Part shown: piece after piece, positions 1 to 9,230 of the stretch
Layout: each line of letters opens with the position of its first letter
Position numbering within the stretch: position 1 is the stretch's first letter
NCBI GenBank assembly: GCA_017535665.1
Contig: JAFXTS010000003.1
Coordinates: 1 to 64,000, forward strand
Length of the DNA: 64,000 nt
Reading direction: 5' to 3'
Origin: Bacteroidales bacterium
GTDB lineage: Bacteria; Bacteroidota; Bacteroidia; Bacteroidales; WCHB1-69
Position numbers and translations under genes: made by a program
Notes under the pieces: generated by a model
Databases searched by the model: none
Told to the model about the DNA's origin: nothing
The model's input: the letters and a program-made list of their open reading frames with translations, nothing else

Positions 1-1
1 A

Positions 2-247
2 TGGCGCGATGAATCGGCAGAATATCAAGATATTGCTGGCTTTTGTGCGTCGGTGCCTTTGAGTCGTGTGGCGGAACTGGACTATGTGCTCACGCCCGGC
101 CGTTATGTGGGTTTGCCCGAAGAGGAGGACGACTTCAACTTTGCCGAGCGTTTCACCGCCTTGAAAGCCGAGTTTGAGGAGCAATTGAAAGAGGAAGAGC
201 GTTTGAACAAGATAATTCTGGAGAATCTGGGGAAGATAAAAATGTAA
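2..247 (+). CDS. hsdM: Type I restriction-modification methyltransferase subunit HsdM, C-terminal end (5' truncated by window)
   Basis: The frame is open from the window edge and ends at the TAA at 245-247, giving about 81 residues. It contains the stretch YQDIAGFC followed by DYVLTPGRYVG, which matches the conserved tail of N6-adenine HsdM subunits (the part that follows the catalytic domain and precedes the C-terminal helices). The last 35 residues are a charged helix (EFEEQLKEEERLNKII), as expected for the HsdM C-terminus that contacts HsdS. The next gene starts 6 bp later, so it belongs to the hsd operon. No catalytic motif lies inside the window, so activity cannot be judged. Confidence 0.85.
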   Translation, partial: WRDESAEYQDIAGFCASVPLSRVAELDYVLTPGRYVGLPEEEDDFNFAERFTALKAEFEEQLKEEERLNKIILENLGKIKM

Positions 248-253
248 TGAGGT

Positions 254-1357
254 ATGAGCGAGATAATGAAAACTGATTTGGCCGAACGTATAGAACGGCT
301 GATTGCAGAAGCAAAAAAACGCACAGTTGCCGCTGTCAACACGGCAATGGTCTATACCTATTATGAAATAGGTAGGATGATTGTGGATGACGAGCAGAAA
401 GGAACAACCTATGCGAGTTATGGAAAAGAAACGTTGAAAAATGTTTCTATGTATTTAATCGCTCGATTTGGAAAGGGGTATTCTGTTGATAATCTTGAGA
501 GAATGAGGAAGTTCTATTTGATTTATTCAAATTCCGCAACAACTTTGCGGAATTCTAAGAATTTGAAGATAGTATCATCAAATTCTCTTGAGAATACAAA
601 TTCCGCAACACCTTTGCGGAATTCTCAAATTCCTCAGACACCGTCTGCGGAATTGCACTTCACCCTCAGTTGGTCGCACTACTTGAAACTGATGCGCATT
701 GAGAACCCCGACGAGCGGCGTTTTTATGAGATTGAGGCTGCCGAAAATAACTGGAGTCTGCGCGAGTTGCAGCGGCAGTTCGACAGTTCGCTATATGAGC
801 GTTTGGCATTGAGCCGTGACAAAGCAGGGGTGAAGGCTTTGGCACAGAAGGGACAAATTGTCGAAAAGCCCGAAGATATGATCAAAGACCCGTATGTGTT
901 GGAGTTCATCGGTTTGCCCGAACTGCCGCAGTACAACGAGAGCGAGTTGGAACAACGTCTGATTGACCATTTGCAGACCTTCCTTTTGGAACTAGGCAAG
1001 GGCTTCACCTTTGTGGGACGGCAGGTGCGTTTCACTTTCGACGAGCAGCATTTCCGTGTCGATTTGGTGTTCTACAACCGTCTACTCAGGGCTTTTGTGC
1101 TGATAGATTTGAAGCGCGGCACGCTGAAGCACCAGGATTTGGGGCAGATGCAGATGTATGTGAACTATTACGACCGCTTTGTGAAGACCGAGGACGAGAA
1201 TCCGACCATAGGCATCCTGCTCTGCACCGACAAAAGCGATGCAATGGTGGAGATAACCCTGCCAAAAGACAACAATCAGATCTTTGCAAGCAAGTATCAA
1301 ACCTACTTGCCGAGCAAGGAGGAATTGCAACGCCTGCTTGAGGAAAACCTAAAATAA
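254..1357 (+). CDS. DUF1016 / YhcG-family PD-(D/E)XK nuclease domain protein
   Basis: The protein has 367 residues. Residues 1 to about 95 form the helical DUF1016 N-terminal domain (AMVYTYYEIGRMIV, then YGKETLKNVS and NLERMRKFY). Residues from about 136 form the C-terminal nuclease domain, opening with LSWSHYLKLMRI and carrying the active-site pattern FRVDLVFYN...FVLIDLKRG (Asp, then D-L-K). Between them lies a low-complexity linker encoded by two near-identical short palindromes (see the repeat entry). It sits 6 bp after hsdM and 6 bp before hsdS, so it is co-transcribed with the type I system. Proteins of this family are common passengers of restriction loci. A supporting nuclease role in defence is an inference from domain and context; the true function is not settled. 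Confidence 0.85.
   Translation: MSEIMKTDLAERIERLIAEAKKRTVAAVNTAMVYTYYEIGRMIVDDEQKGTTYASYGKETLKNVSMYLIARFGKGYSVDNLERMRKFYLIYSNSATTLRNSKNLKIVSSNSLENTNSATPLRNSQIPQTPSAELHFTLSWSHYLKLMRIENPDERRFYEIEAAENNWSLRELQRQFDSSLYERLALSRDKAGVKALAQKGQIVEKPEDMIKDPYVLEFIGLPELPQYNESELEQRLIDHLQTFLLELGKGFTFVGRQVRFTFDEQHFRVDLVFYNRLLRAFVLIDLKRGTLKHQDLGQMQMYVNYYDRFVKTEDENPTIGILLCTDKSDAMVEITLPKDNNQIFASKYQTYLPSKEELQRLLEENLK
530..623 (+). repeat. Pair of palindromes inside the DUF1016 coding sequence
   Basis: Two inverted repeats with arms AATTCCGCAA / TTGCGGAATT lie at 530-554 and 599-623, 69 bp apart, with 5-base loops. A weaker palindrome (AATTCT-cttg-AGAAT) lies between them and another (CAGAC-acc-GTCTG) just after. 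They are translated in frame as NSATTLRNS and NSATPLRNS in the linker between the two protein domains. Confidence 0.8.
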
Positions 1358-1363
1358 AAGCCT

Positions 1364-2440
1364 ATGACCGAGTGGAAAGAATATAAATTTTCTGATTTTG
1401 TTGAGATAAATCCTTCTGTGAAGATTCCTAAAGGAATTCCTGTCTCTTTTGTGGAAATGAAAGATTTAGATAGTTCAGTCAGATATTGTGAGAGTTCGCA
1501 AAAGAAAGAGTTGACAGGTGGAAGTCGATTCATAAATGGCGATACATTATTTGCAAGAATTACGCCTTGTATGGAAAATGGGAAAATATGTCAAGTGCGG
1601 AATTTGGAAAATGGTATTGGATTTGGCTCAACAGAATTTCATATTTTAAGAGGAAAAGATGGTGTTTCTGACAGCGATTTTGTGTACTATTTGTCAAGAT
1701 GGGATGAGGTTAGAGACCACGCAGAGCACAATATGGAAGGCAGTTCAGGAAGGCAGAGAGTGCCTAAACAAGCATTTGATAATTTGTATCTTAATCTTCC
1801 CCCTCTCCCCACCCAGCACCGCATAGCCTCCATTCTCTCGTCCCTTGACGACAAGATAGACCTTCTGTACCGCGAGAACGCCACCTTGGAGCAGATGGCT
1901 GAAACGCTCTTCAGGCAGTGGTTTGTGGTGGAGGCTAAGGAGGAGTGGGAGGAAGGAAAGTTGGGGGATTTGATAGAAGTCAAGTATGGCAAAGACCATA
2001 AAAAACTATTAGATGGAAAAATTCCAGTCATTGGTTCTGGCGGAATAATGCGCTATGCTGATACTGCATTGTATGACAAAGAATCTGTGCTGATTCCAAG
2101 AAAAGGCTCGTTAAATAATGTGATGTATATGAATGAGCCTTTTTGGACCGTAGATACAATGTTTTATACAGAAATGCGGCGGCCTAACATTGCTAAATTT
2201 GTGTTTCACTTTATGAAAGGCCAGGATTTGGCAAATATGAATGTCGGATCGGCTGTCCCAAGTATGACAACAGAAGTTCTCAATAATGTACCAATAGATA
2301 TTCCCCCACAGGAAGTTTTTGATAAATTTGAAAATGCAGTGGCGTCCTTGTACAATAAAAAAGAACAAAACAACAAGCAAATCCAAACCCTTATTCAAAT
2401 TCGAGACGGATTGCTGCCAAGGTTGATGAGTGGGAAATAA
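1364..2440 (+). CDS. hsdS: Type I restriction-modification specificity subunit HsdS
   Basis: The 358-residue protein has the usual two-half layout: a first target recognition domain (residues 1 to about 140), a conserved helical spacer (LPPLPTQHRIASILSSLDDKIDLLYRENATLEQMAETLFRQWF in outline, about residues 146-190), a second recognition domain, and a second helical region ending IQTLIQIRDGLLPRLMSGK. This subunit determines which DNA sequence the HsdM/HsdR complex recognises. Codon and base use change sharply along the gene: both recognition domains are AT-rich while the spacer is GC-rich, which fits exchange of recognition domains by recombination. It starts 6 bp after the DUF1016 gene. Confidence 0.92.
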   Translation: MTEWKEYKFSDFVEINPSVKIPKGIPVSFVEMKDLDSSVRYCESSQKKELTGGSRFINGDTLFARITPCMENGKICQVRNLENGIGFGSTEFHILRGKDGVSDSDFVYYLSRWDEVRDHAEHNMEGSSGRQRVPKQAFDNLYLNLPPLPTQHRIASILSSLDDKIDLLYRENATLEQMAETLFRQWFVVEAKEEWEEGKLGDLIEVKYGKDHKKLLDGKIPVIGSGGIMRYADTALYDKESVLIPRKGSLNNVMYMNEPFWTVDTMFYTEMRRPNIAKFVFHFMKGQDLANMNVGSAVPSMTTEVLNNVPIDIPPQEVFDKFENAVASLYNKKEQNNKQIQTLIQIRDGLLPRLMSGK

Positions 2441-2455
2441 AGATATAAAGTTAAA

Positions 2456-2464
2456 AGAAAGGAG
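2456..2464 (+). promoter_or_regulatory. Ribosome binding site deciding the start of the nuclease-ATPase gene
   Basis: AGAAAGGAG lies 7 bases before the ATG at 2472. A good Shine-Dalgarno sequence is unusual in this window, and it argues against the upstream in-frame ATG at 2430. Confidence 0.6.
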
Positions 2465-2471
2465 TTTTAAT

Positions 2472-4970
2472 ATGATAACATGTGATGAATCAAAAAGCAG
2501 ATTTGAAGATTACAAAAAGGATTACGAATCTCTTAAATCTCAAGATATTTCTGAGTCCGACACTCGTTCTAAATTGATAGATCGAATGTTAATAAATGTG
2601 CTTGGTTGGGATGAAAAAGACATTATACGAGAAGGACATGTGGATAATGGATATTACGATTATAAAGTTTCAATAGCAGGTTTGACTTTTATCATAGAAG
2701 CAAAGCGTCAATTTGTTGAGTTTACTCTTCCAAATGATACAAGAAGAAAATGCAACCTGAATACTATATATTCAGAAAAAAAATCAGTCGTTGATCAAAT
2801 TCGAGATTATCTGAGCGATTGCGGTTGCGATATTGGGATTATTACTAATGGTAAACAATACATAATTGCAAAATTCATTAATACAAATGGGATTTCTTGG
2901 AAACAAAACAAATGCATTTTGTATAGAAATTTTCAAGAAATCGAAGAAAATTTTGTCGAGTTTTGGAACACATTGTCTAAAGAAAGCATTATACAAAACA
3001 AGGGAATCAAGCAATTATATGATGTTGAAGAATCATTCTATAAAACCATCTTATCTTCAATTTCTGAAAAAGACAAAGAAATTGTAAGAAATGACCTTTC
3101 GGCTAAGATTGCACCATTGATAGACAAAGCACTTGGTGATATTTATAGTGCTAATGAAGATGAAGATGATTCAGAGTTTATAAAAGAGTGTTATGTCGAA
3201 AATAAGGAGGTGATTAAGAACAAACGAGAGTTGCTTGGGCTTTTTAGTGATAATCCACCAGATTTGCAAGAAGTTAGTAAAGCGAGGAATATTGACAGCA
3301 TTGGGAAACAAATTGGAGGCGAAATCGGGAACTATCCTGCTGAAAAAGCCACTTCGCCTACACCAAAACCAATAATTATTATAGGCTCAAGAGGAGCAGG
3401 TAAAACTACTTTTTTGAAATTCTTATTGAATAAGAATTCGTCAGAAATAAGTTCTTTAAATACTCCGTATTTATTTGTTAATATGATGAAGTATTATGCT
3501 GGCAATGACACTATTGATTTTAATATAATATATGATGATTTACTACAGCAATTTGACGAAAAATATCCTTCGTATAGTATTAATTCATTAAAGGTCTTAA
3601 AGAGAATATATGCTACAGAAATTAATAGAAATAAAATAGGAATATGGAAGTATTATTTTGAAAATGAAGAAACTGAGTATAATAAACGGTTGTCAGATTT
3701 TTTGAATTTGAAGACAGCAAACAAACAAGAACATTTTAAGGCACTTAATCTATATTTAACTAAAGAAATACATAAAAGAATTCTCATTGTATTTGATAAT
3801 GCAGACCAATTAAGCGACCAAATTCAGGAACAGGTATACTTGAATGCTTGTGCACTGAATAAACAAGCAAAATTTGGCGTGATTATTTCTTTGCGGGAAG
3901 GCTATTATTATAATTGGAGAAACAGACCTCCATTCAATGCTTTTGATAGTAACGCTTTTCATATTGCAGCGCCTAATTATGGTGAGGTTCTTCAAAAAAG
4001 GCTTAATTACATCATTGAGAAATTAAAGTTTAGTAAGAATAACATACTGGAAGGTACTATCGGAAATAAAAGTTTTGAACTATCGGAAAATAAAATAGAA
4101 GATTTTTTTGTTGGCGTTAATTCTTCCTTGTTTGGAACAGAAAATGCACCAATCCTAGATTTTATTACCCAAATGAGCTTCCCAAATGTTAGAGAAGGAC
4201 TGAGAATATTTAAAACATTTTTGGTCTCAGGATACACAGATGTTTCTGAATATATTCTAAGAGTTGTATATAATCAAGGGAATCATACAATTACTATACC
4301 TATTCACGAATTTGTAAAAACGATAGGTTTAGAAAACAAAGTCTATTATAATCATACATCAAGTCAAATAAAAAATTTATTTTATCCAATAAGTCCTAAC
4401 TCCGATTGCTTTATAAAATACTATATTTTAAAAGCACTGGATGAATGTTTGTCATTTGAGGGGAGCATTAATAAGTTTAAATATTACAGCGGATTAGTTG
4501 ATGAATTTAATAATTATGGATATAAAAAAGAGATTGTTAATCAGGAAGTAGAAGAGTTGTTAAAAGAAAATCTTGTTGAAACAGATAAAAAACTTTCTGA
4601 TATCAGTTGGAGTAAATTGCCGAACGAAGACTTCTCTATTACAATTACAGCAAGAGGCCATTATTACATTAATAATTTAATAAACAGTTTCTATTATTTT
4701 GAGTTAGTTCTCCAAGACACACCTATTGTCAATCAGGAATTATTTGAGAAGATAAAGAAAGAATTTCCTATTCCAGAAAAAAATGGAAAGAAGGACATGA
4801 AAGTTCGATACAAAATTGTAAAATTATTTGTAGATTATTTACAATCTTGTGAAGTAAAAGCAAAATCTTCTAATTTACAACATAAATATGGGAGTTTAGC
4901 AAATAATATACTTATAAATGGATTGCAAAAAGATTTGGATCGCATTTCCAAGAAATATGGTTGCGATTAA
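2472..4970 (+). CDS. HsdR-N-like nuclease domain fused to a P-loop ATPase; accessory gene of the restriction locus
   Basis: I place the start at the ATG at 2472 because a strong ribosome site (AGAAAGGAG, 2456-2464) precedes it; a frame-open ATG at 2430 overlaps hsdS and has none. The 832-residue product begins with a fold typical of the HsdR N-terminal nuclease: a conserved Asp in GYYDYKV (D63) followed by FIIEAKRQ (E76, K78), the PD-(D/E)XK pattern. A Walker A motif GSRGAGKT occupies residues 305-312 and a Walker B-like ILIVFDNADQ has its Asp at 442. The last 350 residues are not recognisable, perhaps sensor or winged-helix like. The gene is clearly AT-rich next to hsdR and hsdM. I do not know the family. 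An anti-phage effector with NTP-dependent activation is an inference from architecture and position. Confidence 0.75.
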   Translation: MITCDESKSRFEDYKKDYESLKSQDISESDTRSKLIDRMLINVLGWDEKDIIREGHVDNGYYDYKVSIAGLTFIIEAKRQFVEFTLPNDTRRKCNLNTIYSEKKSVVDQIRDYLSDCGCDIGIITNGKQYIIAKFINTNGISWKQNKCILYRNFQEIEENFVEFWNTLSKESIIQNKGIKQLYDVEESFYKTILSSISEKDKEIVRNDLSAKIAPLIDKALGDIYSANEDEDDSEFIKECYVENKEVIKNKRELLGLFSDNPPDLQEVSKARNIDSIGKQIGGEIGNYPAEKATSPTPKPIIIIGSRGAGKTTFLKFLLNKNSSEISSLNTPYLFVNMMKYYAGNDTIDFNIIYDDLLQQFDEKYPSYSINSLKVLKRIYATEINRNKIGIWKYYFENEETEYNKRLSDFLNLKTANKQEHFKALNLYLTKEIHKRILIVFDNADQLSDQIQEQVYLNACALNKQAKFGVIISLREGYYYNWRNRPPFNAFDSNAFHIAAPNYGEVLQKRLNYIIEKLKFSKNNILEGTIGNKSFELSENKIEDFFVGVNSSLFGTENAPILDFITQMSFPNVREGLRIFKTFLVSGYTDVSEYILRVVYNQGNHTITIPIHEFVKTIGLENKVYYNHTSSQIKNLFYPISPNSDCFIKYYILKALDECLSFEGSINKFKYYSGLVDEFNNYGYKKEIVNQEVEELLKENLVETDKKLSDISWSKLPNEDFSITITARGHYYINNLINSFYYFELVLQDTPIVNQELFEKIKKEFPIPEKNGKKDMKVRYKIVKLFVDYLQSCEVKAKSSNLQHKYGSLANNILINGLQKDLDRISKKYGCD

Positions 4971-5502
4971 GATTTTTTTATTTAAAAGTAAGATATGCCA
5001 AACTCCACGAATTCGACATTGAGCAACTCCCCATCGGCCACAGCATTTGACAATTGACTATCTTTGCAAAATGAATTGAATATGGCGAAAGACATAGATA
5101 TGAGGAATAGAGGAAATGCTCTGATGGAGATTATGCACGTGCGTGTGCATGATTTGGGATGGTCGCCGTATTCAATTTGTCGCAGCCTTTCAGGCTGCTG
5201 GCCGTACCGCGAGGCCGTCGCTCTCCAGGGCGCTGCCCATAGGGTAAATCTTTCGCGGCGCTCCGCGCCTCATTCCAATACCGCATCATTCGGCGGTAGA
5301 CAGAGCCTGAAAGGCTCGGACAGATATTCCCTGCGGCACCGCCGTAGGACCTGCGCCGCCACCTCCACACTCCGGAGCCTGAAAGGCTCATACGTATATT
5401 GCCGATGGCACCGCCATTGGCAAATGGACCACCCCATCGCCACCCCGAGCCTGAAGGGCTCGGACAAATACGACATTATTTATTCACATAACCTCTAATA
5501 CT
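4971..5502. other. Non-coding stretch with a hsdR-start-like remnant and a hairpin array
   Basis: This 532-bp stretch has no gene I can support. Positions 4995-5040 resemble the first 45 bases of hsdR (5971 onward): the shared core ACTCCACGAAT-CGACAT-GAGCA differs at only two places, but the frame is interrupted. A near-palindrome (ATGCACGTGCGTGTGCAT) lies at 5134-5151. The rest, from about 5180, is the repeat array described separately. Confidence 0.6.
5183..5470. repeat. Array of hairpin-forming REP-like units next to a Y1 transposase
   Basis: The palindrome GAGCCTGAAAGGCTC (arms GAGCCT/AGGCTC, loop GAA) occurs at 5303-5317 and 5375-5389, and with one change at 5447-5461, exactly 72 bp apart each time. 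A copy with flipped outer base, in reverse orientation, lies at 5183-5197. Between heads the units carry a second hairpin of the form GGC-ACC-GCC with outer arms that differ between units but still pair (CCTGCGGC/GCCGTAGG in one, TTGCCGATGGC/GCCATTGGCAA in the next). A degenerate reverse unit with GGGCAGCGCCC lies near 5245. Compensating arm changes suggest the folded form is what is kept. Confidence 0.8.
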
Positions 5503-5958
5503 ATGCCTCAATCACTCGCACAAGTCTACATTCATCTGGTATTCCACACCAAGTACAGTTCGGTAACCATCCGCGAAGAAGATCTGCCTAAATTATTCGC
5601 CTACATCGACGGCATCATCGTAAATAAAAACGCTATGGTCATCCAAATCGGCGGAGTGTCCAACCACATACATATTTTGTGCACCCTCCCCCGTACTGTC
5701 TCTATGGCCGATTTTGTCGAAGACATCAAGAAATGCAGCAGCAAGTGGATCAAGACACTGGACTCGTATTATTCCAAATTCGCATGGCAAGGCGGCTATG
5801 CCATATTCTCCGTCAGTGCCTCTCAGGTGCAAAATGTAAAACAATATGTGATGAATCAGAAAGAGCACCATCGCAAAAAGACCTTCCAAGAAGAATACGA
5901 GGCCTTTCTAAAAGCTTACAATATCGAGTATAATCCAGAATATGTTTTCAAAGATTAA
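5503..5958 (+). mobile_element. Y1 (HUH) transposase, IS200/RAYT-like
   Basis: The 151-residue protein is a single-domain Y1 transposase. The HUH metal-binding pair is H55-I-H57 in SNHIHILC and the nucleophile is Tyr115 in SQVQNVKQYVMNQ, followed by the conserved KEHHRKKTFQEEY and a C-terminal IEYNPEYVFKD. Length and motif spacing match the short Bacteroidota group of IS200-like enzymes. These nick single-stranded DNA at sites marked by small hairpins. No typical IS ends with a second open frame (tnpB) are present. The hairpin array directly upstream is the natural candidate substrate, as in REP/RAYT pairs of other bacteria; that link is an inference. It interrupts the hsd operon between the nuclease-ATPase gene and hsdR. 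Confidence 0.88.
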
Positions 5959-5970
5959 AACAGCATAATC

Positions 5971-8900
5971 ATGACCCAACTCCACGAATCCGACATCGAG
6001 CAGATGCTCATCAACCAGCTGAAAGCCAAAGGCTACCAGTATCTCTATGGCCCTGACATCGCACCTGATGGAGAGATGCCCATGCGTGATAGTTTCGAGG
6101 AAGTGGTGTTGCGCGAGAAGCTGGAAGCGGCCATGAAGCGGCTCAACCCATCGTTGCCCTATTCGGTGCAGGATGAGGCCATCAAAACGGTTCTGCGTAT
6201 CAGTTCGCCCGATGTGCTGGTCAACAACGAAGAGTTCCACCGCCTGCTGACAGAGGGCGTTCCGGTGTCGATACATAAAGATGGCGTGGAACGTGGCGCA
6301 AGAGTTTGGCTCATCGACTTCAACGACCCGTGGAACAACGAGTTCACGGTGGTCAACCAGTTCACCATCATCGAAAATGGTCATAATCGCCGTCCGGATG
6401 TGGTTCTTTTTGTGAATGGTTTGCCATTGGTCATTTTTGAATTGAAAAATGCAGCCGATGAGAATGCCACCTTGCAAAGCGCCTATCGTCAGATTGAAAC
6501 CTACAAACAACAGATTCCTTCGTTGTTTACCTACAATGGACTGGTTGTCATTTCCGATGGCTTGGAGGCACGGGCGGGCTCTCTTTCGGCGGGCTTCAGT
6601 CGCTACACGACTTGGAAGAGCGAGGACGGAGAGAGCATTGCTTCACATTTGGTGAGCGAGTTGGAGGTTTTGGTCAACGGCATGTTGCGGAAGGACACTT
6701 TACTGGACTTGGTGCAGTCGTTCACAGTCTTCGAGAAGCAGAAGCAAGAGGACTTGAAGACAGGTTTGACCACGATTAAGACCGTCAAGAAGATAGCCGC
6801 CTACCATCAATACTATGCCGTCAACAAGGCGGTGGAATCGACTATTCGAGCCACGGGTATCAACACGAAGAACATGGTCGCCGAATCGCCCGCGCACTAT
6901 GGACTCAAAACGGTGGCAGAACAGATGGAAGGCGACCATCGCGCCGGTGTGGTATGGCATACGCAAGGTAGCGGAAAGTCGCTGACCATGGTGTTCTACA
7001 CGGGCAAAATCGTACAGCGGCTCAACAATCCGACCATTGTGGTCATCACCGACCGCAACGACTTGGACGACCAGCTTTTCGACACCTTCACAGGTGCCAA
7101 ACAACTGCTCCGGCAGACACCCGTTCAGGCAGAGAGCCGTGAGCATCTGAAGAAACTCTTGTCTGTGCAGTCGGGCGGCGTGATTTTCACCACCATTCAG
7201 AAATTCCAGCCCGAATCGGGCAATGTTTACGACACGCTCACGGACCGCAGCAACGTCATCGTGATAGCCGACGAGGCGCACCGCACGCAATATGGCTTCA
7301 AGGCCAAAACGGTGGATGTGCGCAACGAAGCCGACGAGGTGATTGGATCGGAAATTAAATACGGTTTTGCCAAGTATTTGCGCGACGCGCTGCCCAATGC
7401 CACTTATCTTGGCTTTACGGGAACTCCCATTGAGAAGGAGGACAAAAACACGCCGGCGGTATTCGGTAATTACATTGATGTTTACGATATCGCCCAAGCG
7501 GTTGAAGATGGCGCTACGGTACGCATCTACTATGAAAGCCGTCTCGCCAAAGTGGAACTCAGCGAGGAGGGCCGCCAATTGGTTGAAGAGCTGGACAAAG
7601 AGCTGGAGATCGACAATATGAACGATGTCCAGAAGGCCAAGGCGAAATGGACACAGTTGGAGGCGCTGATTGGCAGTCCCAATCGTTTGAAAAATATCGC
7701 AAAAGATATTGTCACCCATTTTGAGGAACGCCAAAAAGTATTTGAGGGCAAGGCAATGATTGTGGCGATGAGCCGCCGCATAGCCGCTGAGTTGTATGAC
7801 GAAATTATCAAACTTCGTCCCGAATGGCATTCCGACAACTTGGCGAAAGGTGCCATCAAAGTGGTGATGACATCGTCCGCCTCTGATGGCGCAAATATCG
7901 CCAAACACCATACTACCAAAGAGCAACGCAGGGCGTTGGCAGAACGCATGAAAGACCCTAATGATGAGTTAAAACTCGTCATTGTGCGCGACATGTGGCT
8001 GACGGGCTTTGATGTACCCTGTCTGCACACACTCTACATCGACAAGCCCATGCAGGGCCATAACCTGATGCAGGCCATTGCCCGCGTGAACCGTGTATAT
8101 AAAGACAAACCTGGCGGATTGGTGGTGGATTATCTTGGCATTGCCTCCGATTTGAAGAAGGCCTTGTCGTTCTATTCCGATTCCGGCGGCAAGGGCGACC
8201 CGACCCAACAGCAGGAGCAGGCCGTTGCCCTCATGCAGGAAAAGCTGGAAGTGGTGGAGCAGATGTTCTACGGCTTTGATTACAGACAATACTTTACTGC
8301 CGACACTTCGGGCAAGCTCTCTTGGATTCTGAAAGCGGAAGACTTTATCTTGGGTTTAGACGATGGTAAGAAACGCTTTGTCAACGAGGTGACCGCCTTA
8401 GGCAAAGCTTTCGCATTAGCCATCCCACAAGATGCCGCCATGGATGTGAAAGACGAAGTCGCATTCTTCCAAGCAGTGAAAGCCCGACTTTGCAAGTTCG
8501 ACCAGTCTGATTCTGGACAAACAAATGAAGAAATTGAAACCACGATTCGTCAAGTCATTGACAAAGCATTAGTTTCGGAAAAGGTCATCGACCTGTTCGA
8601 CGCGGCTGGCATCAAGAAGCCGGATATTTCCATTCTTTCCGAAGAGTTTCTGATGGAGCTGAAAGATATGGAACACAAAAACATCGCTTTGGAAGTGCTG
8701 CGGAAGTTGTTGGAGGGTGAAATCAAGTTGCGTTCCAAGTTCAATGTAGTGGAAGGCCGCACGCTGATGGAGATGTTGGATAGTTCCATCACCCGTTACC
8801 ATAATAAGATTCTCACAGCGGCGGAGGTTATCGATGAATTGATTAAACTCAGCAAAACCATAGTAGAAAAAGATCAAGAAGCGGAAGGCATGGGATTGAC

Positions 8901-9189
8901 CACCTATGAATATGCGTTTTATTCCGCCGTGGCCGACAACGAAAGTGCCAAGGAACTGATGGGGAAGGACAAACTCCGCGAATTGGCTGTCGTGCTCACC
9001 GAAACCATCCGTAAAAATGCTTCTATCGACTGGACCATCAAGGAGAATGTGCGGGCAAAGATGAAAGTGGCGGTAAAACGGCTCCTGCGCAAATATGGCT
9101 ACCCACCCGATATGCAGAAGTTGGCTACCGAGACAGTGTTGAAACAAGCGGAGATGATTGCGGAAGAACTATCACAGAATGAAGAATAA
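5971..9189 (+). CDS. hsdR: Type I restriction endonuclease subunit HsdR
   Basis: The protein has 1072 residues, full length for HsdR. The N-terminal nuclease shows RRPDVVLF (D143) and FELKNA (E157, K159). The SF2 motor follows with Walker A TQGSGKS (331-337), DEAH box (434-437), and GFTGTPIE, then motif VI-like AIARVNRVY. The C-terminal helical part (from about residue 770) contacts the methyltransferase core. HsdR translocates DNA when the complex meets an unmethylated target and cuts at a distance. The start ATG lies 12 bp after the transposase gene stop, and no disrupting change was seen, so the subunit should be active. Confidence 0.95.
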   Translation: MTQLHESDIEQMLINQLKAKGYQYLYGPDIAPDGEMPMRDSFEEVVLREKLEAAMKRLNPSLPYSVQDEAIKTVLRISSPDVLVNNEEFHRLLTEGVPVSIHKDGVERGARVWLIDFNDPWNNEFTVVNQFTIIENGHNRRPDVVLFVNGLPLVIFELKNAADENATLQSAYRQIETYKQQIPSLFTYNGLVVISDGLEARAGSLSAGFSRYTTWKSEDGESIASHLVSELEVLVNGMLRKDTLLDLVQSFTVFEKQKQEDLKTGLTTIKTVKKIAAYHQYYAVNKAVESTIRATGINTKNMVAESPAHYGLKTVAEQMEGDHRAGVVWHTQGSGKSLTMVFYTGKIVQRLNNPTIVVITDRNDLDDQLFDTFTGAKQLLRQTPVQAESREHLKKLLSVQSGGVIFTTIQKFQPESGNVYDTLTDRSNVIVIADEAHRTQYGFKAKTVDVRNEADEVIGSEIKYGFAKYLRDALPNATYLGFTGTPIEKEDKNTPAVFGNYIDVYDIAQAVEDGATVRIYYESRLAKVELSEEGRQLVEELDKELEIDNMNDVQKAKAKWTQLEALIGSPNRLKNIAKDIVTHFEERQKVFEGKAMIVAMSRRIAAELYDEIIKLRPEWHSDNLAKGAIKVVMTSSASDGANIAKHHTTKEQRRALAERMKDPNDELKLVIVRDMWLTGFDVPCLHTLYIDKPMQGHNLMQAIARVNRVYKDKPGGLVVDYLGIASDLKKALSFYSDSGGKGDPTQQQEQAVALMQEKLEVVEQMFYGFDYRQYFTADTSGKLSWILKAEDFILGLDDGKKRFVNEVTALGKAFALAIPQDAAMDVKDEVAFFQAVKARLCKFDQSDSGQTNEEIETTIRQVIDKALVSEKVIDLFDAAGIKKPDISILSEEFLMELKDMEHKNIALEVLRKLLEGEIKLRSKFNVVEGRTLMEMLDSSITRYHNKILTAAEVIDELIKLSKTIVEKDQEAEGMGLTTYEYAFYSAVADNESAKELMGKDKLRELAVVLTETIRKNASIDWTIKENVRAKMKVAVKRLLRKYGYPPDMQKLATETVLKQAEMIAEELSQNEE

Positions 9190-9199
9190 TATTTTTTTG

Positions 9200-9207
9200 T
9201 ATCTTTG
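9200..9207 (+). promoter_or_regulatory. Bacteroidota -7 element for the TonB-C gene
   Basis: TATCTTTG matches TAnnTTTG and lies 23 bases before the ATG at 9231. No clear -33 TTG was found at the usual distance. Confidence 0.4.
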
Positions 9208-9230
9208 CCGCATCATTTTATCCCAACGTT

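Noticed and set aside
5183..5470. Regularly spaced palindromes that look at first like a CRISPR array
   Set aside because: Only three regular copies, the 57-base 'spacers' resemble one another and form hairpins, and no cas gene is near.
5064..5498. 144-codon open frame across the repeat array
   Set aside because: Most of it translates the hairpin repeats; no family features and no ribosome site.
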